Both the position numbers and the translations under genes were made by a program. From positions 1 to 16,321 of the forward strand of contig DASUBV010000078.1 in NCBI GenBank assembly GCA_035763085.1: a stretch of DNA of 16,321 nt. Direction: 5' to 3'. The notes beneath the pieces were generated by a model. The model made no database searches. It was not told the origin of the DNA and saw only the letters and a program-made list of their open reading frames with translations. This document shows, piece after piece, positions 12,811 through 16,321 of this stretch (position 1 is the stretch's first letter; each line of letters starts with the position of its first letter). The stretch is from DASUBV01 sp035763085 (lineage in GTDB: Bacteria > Actinomycetota > Actinomycetes > Streptosporangiales > Streptosporangiaceae).

Positions 12811-13538
12811 CCAGCTCAGTCTTTCTCCGCTATGAGGTCCTGCGGACCTTCCGCAACTGGCGATTCCTGGTACTCGCCCTGGCCTGGCCCCTGGCCCTGT
12901 ATCTGTCGATCGCCACGGCGAACCGGCACCACAGCTTCGACGGCATCAGCTTCCCGGTCTACTTCATGGCCGCCATGCTGACCGTGGGCACCATGAACAG
13001 CGTAGTGACCAGCGGGGCGCGCATCGCCGCCGAGCGCTCGGCCGGCTGGACCCGGCAGATCCGGATCACCCCGCTGAGCACGCGCTCCTACCTCCGGGCC
13101 AAGGTGATCTGCGGTTACCTGCTGGCGCTGCTCACCATCGGGGTCATGTTTGCTGCCGGGACGGCGCTGGGCGTGCGGATGAGCGCCAGCGAATGGCTGA
13201 CGCTGCTGGGCCTGACCCTGGCCGGGCTGGTGCCGTTCGCCGTCCTGGGCATCGTGCTCGGGCACTTGCTCAGCGCGGACTCGCTGCTGCCCGCCGTGGG
13301 CGGGGCCACGACCCTGTTCGCCCTGCTGGGCGGCGCCTACGGGTTCCAGATCGCCACCTCGGGCCCGCTGTTCCAGATCTGCAGGGCCCTGCCGTCGTAC
13401 TGGCTGGTGCAGGCCGGGAAGGTCGCCCTGCACGGCGGCGGCTGGCCGGCCGAGGGCTGGCTGGTGGTCGCCGCCTGGACGCTGGTGCTGGCCCCGGTCG
13501 CCGTGCTGGTCTACCGCCGCGACACCGGCCGGGCCTGA
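12807..13538 (+). CDS. ABC-2 type transporter permease
   Basis: A 243-residue integral membrane protein with about six hydrophobic segments (roughly residues 18-36, 49-70, 98-122, 129-154, 160-180 and 218-236). The layout is that of ABC-2 exporter permeases: a cytosolic N-terminus, SAGWTRQIRITPLSTRSYLRAKV after the second segment, and a late proline/tyrosine-rich loop ALPSYWLVQAGKVAL. It starts at GTG 12807 with AGGAG (12797-12801) five bases upstream and overlaps the ATPase stop by four bases, indicating translational coupling. The substrate is unknown; the linked two-component system suggests an envelope-stress or antibiotic-responsive exporter. Confidence 0.92.
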   Translation: MTSSVFLRYEVLRTFRNWRFLVLALAWPLALYLSIATANRHHSFDGISFPVYFMAAMLTVGTMNSVVTSGARIAAERSAGWTRQIRITPLSTRSYLRAKVICGYLLALLTIGVMFAAGTALGVRMSASEWLTLLGLTLAGLVPFAVLGIVLGHLLSADSLLPAVGGATTLFALLGGAYGFQIATSGPLFQICRALPSYWLVQAGKVALHGGGWPAEGWLVVAAWTLVLAPVAVLVYRRDTGRA

Positions 13539-13569
13539 GCTGGCCGGTTGCGGTTTACGCTGGTTCGCG

Positions 13570-14712
13570 ATGAGCGCGGAGAACTCTGGCAGGCCGGCCG
13601 GGCTGTCCCGGCCGGCCACTCAGAGCAGGTGGGCCCAGGGCTGGCGCCGGCTTGCCCTGAACGCGTGCCCGCTGGCCTACCTGCTGTTCGTGGCCGGCGC
13701 CGTGCATCAGTACTCGCGGGGATCGGCGGCGGTGGCCGGCTATGTCATCCTCATCGCATTCGCCGTCGGCTGGCTGGGCGCCTGCTGGTCGGCATGGCGC
13801 GGCACGTCGTGGTGGTTCTGGGCCTGGTGTGTCCTGCTGGCCGCGCTGACGGTGGCCGAGCTGCCCCTGGCGCATGCCGCGGCGTTCGTCATGTGCGTCT
13901 TCCTGACGATCCTCGCCGTCGCCCGGCTCAGCCTCCGCGCGGTGCCGCTGGTCCTGGCCATGGCACTGGCCGCGCTGCTGGTCCCGGTGGCGATCTCGTC
14001 CTGGCACGTCAGCCTGGGTGCGGCCTTCGGCACCGTCACGCCGGTCGCGATCCCGGTCGTGGCGCTGGCCGTCTTTGTCATCCTCCAGGTGGTGCGCAGC
14101 AGCCAGGAACTCGCCGAGGCGCGGGCGGGCCTCGCGCAGCTGGCGGCCGAGAACGAGCGCATCCGGATCGCCCGCGACCTGCACGACCTGCTGGGCCACT
14201 CGCTGACCACGATCACGGTGAAGGCTGGCCTGGCCTGCCGGCTGGGCGCCGCCGACCCGGGCCGGGCGCTGCAGGAGATGGCAGAGGTCGAGGTCCTGGC
14301 CCGGCGGGCGGTGGGGGACATGCGCGCTGCTGTCTCGAACTACCGCGAGGTGACCCTGGCCGGTGAGCTGGCCACCGGCCGGGAACTGCTGCGGGCGGCA
14401 GGCATCACCGCCGACCTGCCCCGGGCCGTCGACGTGGTCGATCCCGCCCACCAGGAGCTGTTCGGCTGGGCTGTGCGGGAAGGGCTGACCAACATCGTCC
14501 GTCACTCGCGGGCCAGCTCGTGCGCCGTCCAGCTCTCGGCGTCCGCGGTGGAGATCACCGACGACGGCATCGGCAGCCCGGCGGCACCAGGTAACGGCCT
14601 GACCGGCCTGCGCGAGCGGGCCGCCGCATCGGGCGGCGTCGTGGATGCCGGGCCGGTGCAGCCGCGCGGGTGGCGGCTGCAGGTCCGGCTCGAGCAGGCG
14701 GCGGGCGCCTGA
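13570..14712 (+). CDS. DesK/NarL-type sensor histidine kinase
   Basis: A 380-residue membrane kinase. A soluble N-terminus (~1-30) is followed by five or six hydrophobic segments (~35-175), then a HisKA_3 dimerisation domain ENERIRIARDLHDLLGHS with phospho-acceptor His205. The HATPase has REGLTNIVRHS (Asn308), TDDGIG (330-335) and GNGLTGLRERA (341-351). No large extracellular sensor is present, so the signal is probably perceived within the membrane or through the transporter. It starts at ATG 13570, 31 bases after the permease. No Shine-Dalgarno is visible; TACGCT (13556-13561) ends eight bases before the ATG and could be a leaderless -10 box, so the two-component genes may have their own promoter. 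The stop codon shares one base with the response regulator start. Confidence 0.94.
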   Translation: MSAENSGRPAGLSRPATQSRWAQGWRRLALNACPLAYLLFVAGAVHQYSRGSAAVAGYVILIAFAVGWLGACWSAWRGTSWWFWAWCVLLAALTVAELPLAHAAAFVMCVFLTILAVARLSLRAVPLVLAMALAALLVPVAISSWHVSLGAAFGTVTPVAIPVVALAVFVILQVVRSSQELAEARAGLAQLAAENERIRIARDLHDLLGHSLTTITVKAGLACRLGAADPGRALQEMAEVEVLARRAVGDMRAAVSNYREVTLAGELATGRELLRAAGITADLPRAVDVVDPAHQELFGWAVREGLTNIVRHSRASSCAVQLSASAVEITDDGIGSPAAPGNGLTGLRERAAASGGVVDAGPVQPRGWRLQVRLEQAAGA

Positions 14713-15317
14713 TGGTCCGCCTGCTGCTCGCCGACGATCAGGAGCTCATCCGCAGCGCGCTCGCCGCGCTGCTCGCGCTGGAGGCGGACTTCGAGGTGGT
14801 GGCCACGGTCGGCCGGGGCGACGAGGTGGTCGCCGCGGCGCGCAGCCATCACCCGGACGTGGCCCTGCTGGACATCGACATGCCGGGCATCGACGGCCTG
14901 GCGGCGGCCGGGGTCCTGGCACAGGAAGTGCCCGGCTGCAAGGCGCTGATCCTGACCACCTTCGGCCGGCCGGGTTACCTGCGGCGCGCCATGGAGTCCG
15001 GCGCCCGCGGGTTCGTCGTCAAGGACGCGCCGCCCGAGCGGCTCGCCGACGCGATCCGCCGGGTGGCGGCCGGCGAGCGGGTCGTCGACCCGGCGCTGGC
15101 CGCCGACACCCTGGCCAGCGGTGCGTCCCCGCTGACCGCGCGGGAGCGGGACGTCCTGGTCGCCGCGCGGCCGGGGGCGACGGTGGCGGAGATCGCCGCC
15201 CGGCTGTTCCTGACCGAGGGGACGGTGCGCAACTACCTGTCGGCGGCCATCGCCAAGGCCGGCGCGCGCAACCGGGCCGAGGCGGTCCGCCGGGCCGACG
15301 AGCAGGGCTGGCTCTGA
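14712..15317 (+). CDS. LuxR/NarL-family response regulator
   Basis: A 201-residue response regulator, partner of the preceding kinase. The receiver domain (1-120) has the acidic pocket ADDQ (7-10), phospho-acceptor Asp54 in ALLDIDMPGIDG, Thr82/Thr83 and the conserved Lys104 in FVVKDAPPE. The C-terminal NarL-type HTH spans ~137-196 (SPLTARERDVLVAARPGATV, FLTEGTVRNYLSAAIAKAGA). ATG 14712 shares its A with the kinase TGA, giving tight coupling. An in-frame upstream ATG at 14670 lies within the kinase gene and would add 14 residues not typical of receivers, so it is rejected. The likely target is the ABC exporter operon. It converges on the MBL-fold gene with only 27 bases between stop codons. 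Confidence 0.95.
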   Translation: MVRLLLADDQELIRSALAALLALEADFEVVATVGRGDEVVAAARSHHPDVALLDIDMPGIDGLAAAGVLAQEVPGCKALILTTFGRPGYLRRAMESGARGFVVKDAPPERLADAIRRVAAGERVVDPALAADTLASGASPLTARERDVLVAARPGATVAEIAARLFLTEGTVRNYLSAAIAKAGARNRAEAVRRADEQGWL

Positions 15318-15344
15318 GCCCGCGCCGCCCGTGGCCGTCGCGGA

Positions 15345-16232
15345 TCAGCTGGCCAGCAGCCGCTGCGCCGCGGTCGGATCGTGGGCGGGCAGGACGACCA
15401 GCCCGGGCAGCTGCTCGGCCAGGGCCAGCACCTTCCGGGTGCTCTCGGCCAGCCCGCGCCGCTCGCCGACGCCGGGCAGCGTGCCCTGGGCCAGCAGCTC
15501 TGCCCCGTAGCTGAGGTCCCCGACCAGCAGCAGCGGCGGCCGGCCGGACCGGCGGACCAGCAGGGACATCGAGCCGGCGGTGTGGCCGGGGGTCGGCAGC
15601 AGGATCAGCGACCCGTCGCCGAGCACATCCAGGGACCCGTCGAACATCGCCAGCCCCGGCTCGGTCGGCTGATCCAGGCTGACCCGGTTCCACCGCAGGC
15701 CCGGCAGCTGGATGTGGCTGCGCAGGAAGCCGCGCAGCTCCGGCCCGGGTCCGGACAGCTCCGCCCACTCGTCCTTGGACACCAGGACCTCGGAACTGGT
15801 CAGCTCGGGCAGCCCGCCGATGTGATCCTGGTGCAGGTGGGACAGGATCGCGGTGCCGACATCGGCCGGGCCGTAGCCGAGCGCGGCGAGCTGGGCGCGC
15901 AGCGTGTCCTGCTCGCCGACCTCGAAGCGCGCCAGGCGGCTGTAGATCAGCCCGCCGATGCCACCGGGGAAGTAGTGCTCATCGGTGACCGACGCACGGT
16001 CCTGGCCGGTATCGAACAAGATCAGCCCGCTGGCATGCTCGATGACATAGACGTTGATCGGCCGGGGCGGCGTCCACTTCCGCGAGGTCATCAGCCACCA
16101 GTACAGCGGCATGCGGGATCCGTAGGCGTGCTCGGGGCGGATCTGCACCGACCCGGTGCTGATCACCGACACGGCGCGGACTGGCCCGGGGGTCCCCGGC
16201 TCGGTACGGGAGACTGCGGTCGAGATAGTCAT
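15345..16232 (-). CDS. MBL-fold metallohydrolase, AHL-lactonase-like
   Basis: A 295-residue metallo-beta-lactamase-fold hydrolase. The dinuclear metal site is complete: SHLHQDHIGG gives His132, His134, Asp136 and His137; PGHTAGS gives His217; VGDLSY gives bridging Asp239; LPAHDP gives His284. Tyr242, three residues after the bridging Asp, matches the position of the tyrosine that assists lactone opening in AiiA-type N-acyl-homoserine lactonases. This suggests a lactonase, possibly for AHLs or other lactones; sequence alone does not prove the substrate. No signal peptide is evident. ATG 16232 has GGAAAG (16245-16240 on the plus map) seven bases upstream. The N-terminal ~20 residues are Thr/Pro-rich and may not belong to the fold. 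Confidence 0.92.
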   Translation of the reverse strand: MTISTAVSRTEPGTPGPVRAVSVISTGSVQIRPEHAYGSRMPLYWWLMTSRKWTPPRPINVYVIEHASGLILFDTGQDRASVTDEHYFPGGIGGLIYSRLARFEVGEQDTLRAQLAALGYGPADVGTAILSHLHQDHIGGLPELTSSEVLVSKDEWAELSGPGPELRGFLRSHIQLPGLRWNRVSLDQPTEPGLAMFDGSLDVLGDGSLILLPTPGHTAGSMSLLVRRSGRPPLLLVGDLSYGAELLAQGTLPGVGERRGLAESTRKVLALAEQLPGLVVLPAHDPTAAQRLLAS

Positions 16233-16321
16233 GGGAACTCTTTCCTGGCTCGGCTGCCCGCGCCCTGCGGGCCTGACCTCACCAGACTGCTGCGCCCCGC
16301 CGGGGGTGTCAGTGACTCCTG
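16233..16321 (-). promoter_or_regulatory. Upstream region of the MBL-fold gene
   Basis: It contains the gene's ribosome binding site and a small hairpin, GCCCGC (16256-16261) with GCGGGC (16267-16272), in the probable 5' UTR. I see no convincing -35/-10 pair before the window ends. Confidence 0.3.

Noticed and set aside
14670..14711. Upstream ATG start for the response regulator
   Set aside because: It lies inside the kinase gene and adds residues before a receiver domain that begins normally at 14712.

Overview
The window is typical chromosomal DNA of a high-GC, GC3-biased actinomycete. SARP/LAL-sized LuxR regulators, Scr1/DUF397 pairs, RsbW-type ATP-binding proteins, an ECF41/SigJ-like sigma factor and a PAS-GAF-SpoIIE-HATPase phosphatase all point to Streptomyces or a streptosporangial relative. 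I see no rRNA, tRNA, CRISPR array, insertion sequence or prophage gene. Almost every gene is regulatory or sits next to a regulator.

Layout. (1) 69-1710, plus strand: an SDR oxidoreductase, a possible 45-codon gene, a leader region (12-codon ORF followed by a strong stem-loop) and a small RsbW-like ATP-binding protein. (2) 1779-4625, minus strand: a 949-codon AAA/LuxR (LAL-type) regulator, apparently leaderless. (3) 4626-5577: an unusually AT-rich, dyad-rich divergent region, then a 54-residue secreted-peptide gene with an excellent ribosome binding site, then a GC-rich spacer with a direct repeat and a perfect 16-bp hairpin. (4) 5578-6772: a helix-turn-helix/DUF5753 regulator and its DUF397 partner, closed by a perfect 17-bp bidirectional terminator. 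(5) 6922-8746: a minus-strand NmrA-like NAD(P)-binding protein divergent from an ECF41-like sigma factor whose C-terminal glycine-rich motif is degenerate. (6) 8872-11767: an 815-residue sensor phosphatase/kinase and an F420-type PPOX protein that looks leaderless. (7) 11869-15317: an ABC exporter (ATPase plus permease) and a DesK/LuxR-type two-component pair, nearly one transcription unit. (8) 15345-16232, minus strand: a metallo-beta-lactamase-fold enzyme carrying the metal ligands and the tyrosine seen in AHL lactonases.

The most interesting part is 4625-6772. A short secreted peptide lies between a giant ATPase-LuxR regulator and an Scr1/DUF397 regulator pair. The regions upstream of the peptide gene and of the Scr1-like gene share the words CTCATTG/CAATGAG and TGAGGTGCA arranged as dyads. 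This suggests, without proving it, that the HTH regulator controls both itself and the peptide, making a compact peptide-signalling or peptide-production module. The RsbW-like protein, the sigma factor and the SpoIIE-type phosphatase elsewhere in the window fit the partner-switching theme of such actinobacterial loci.
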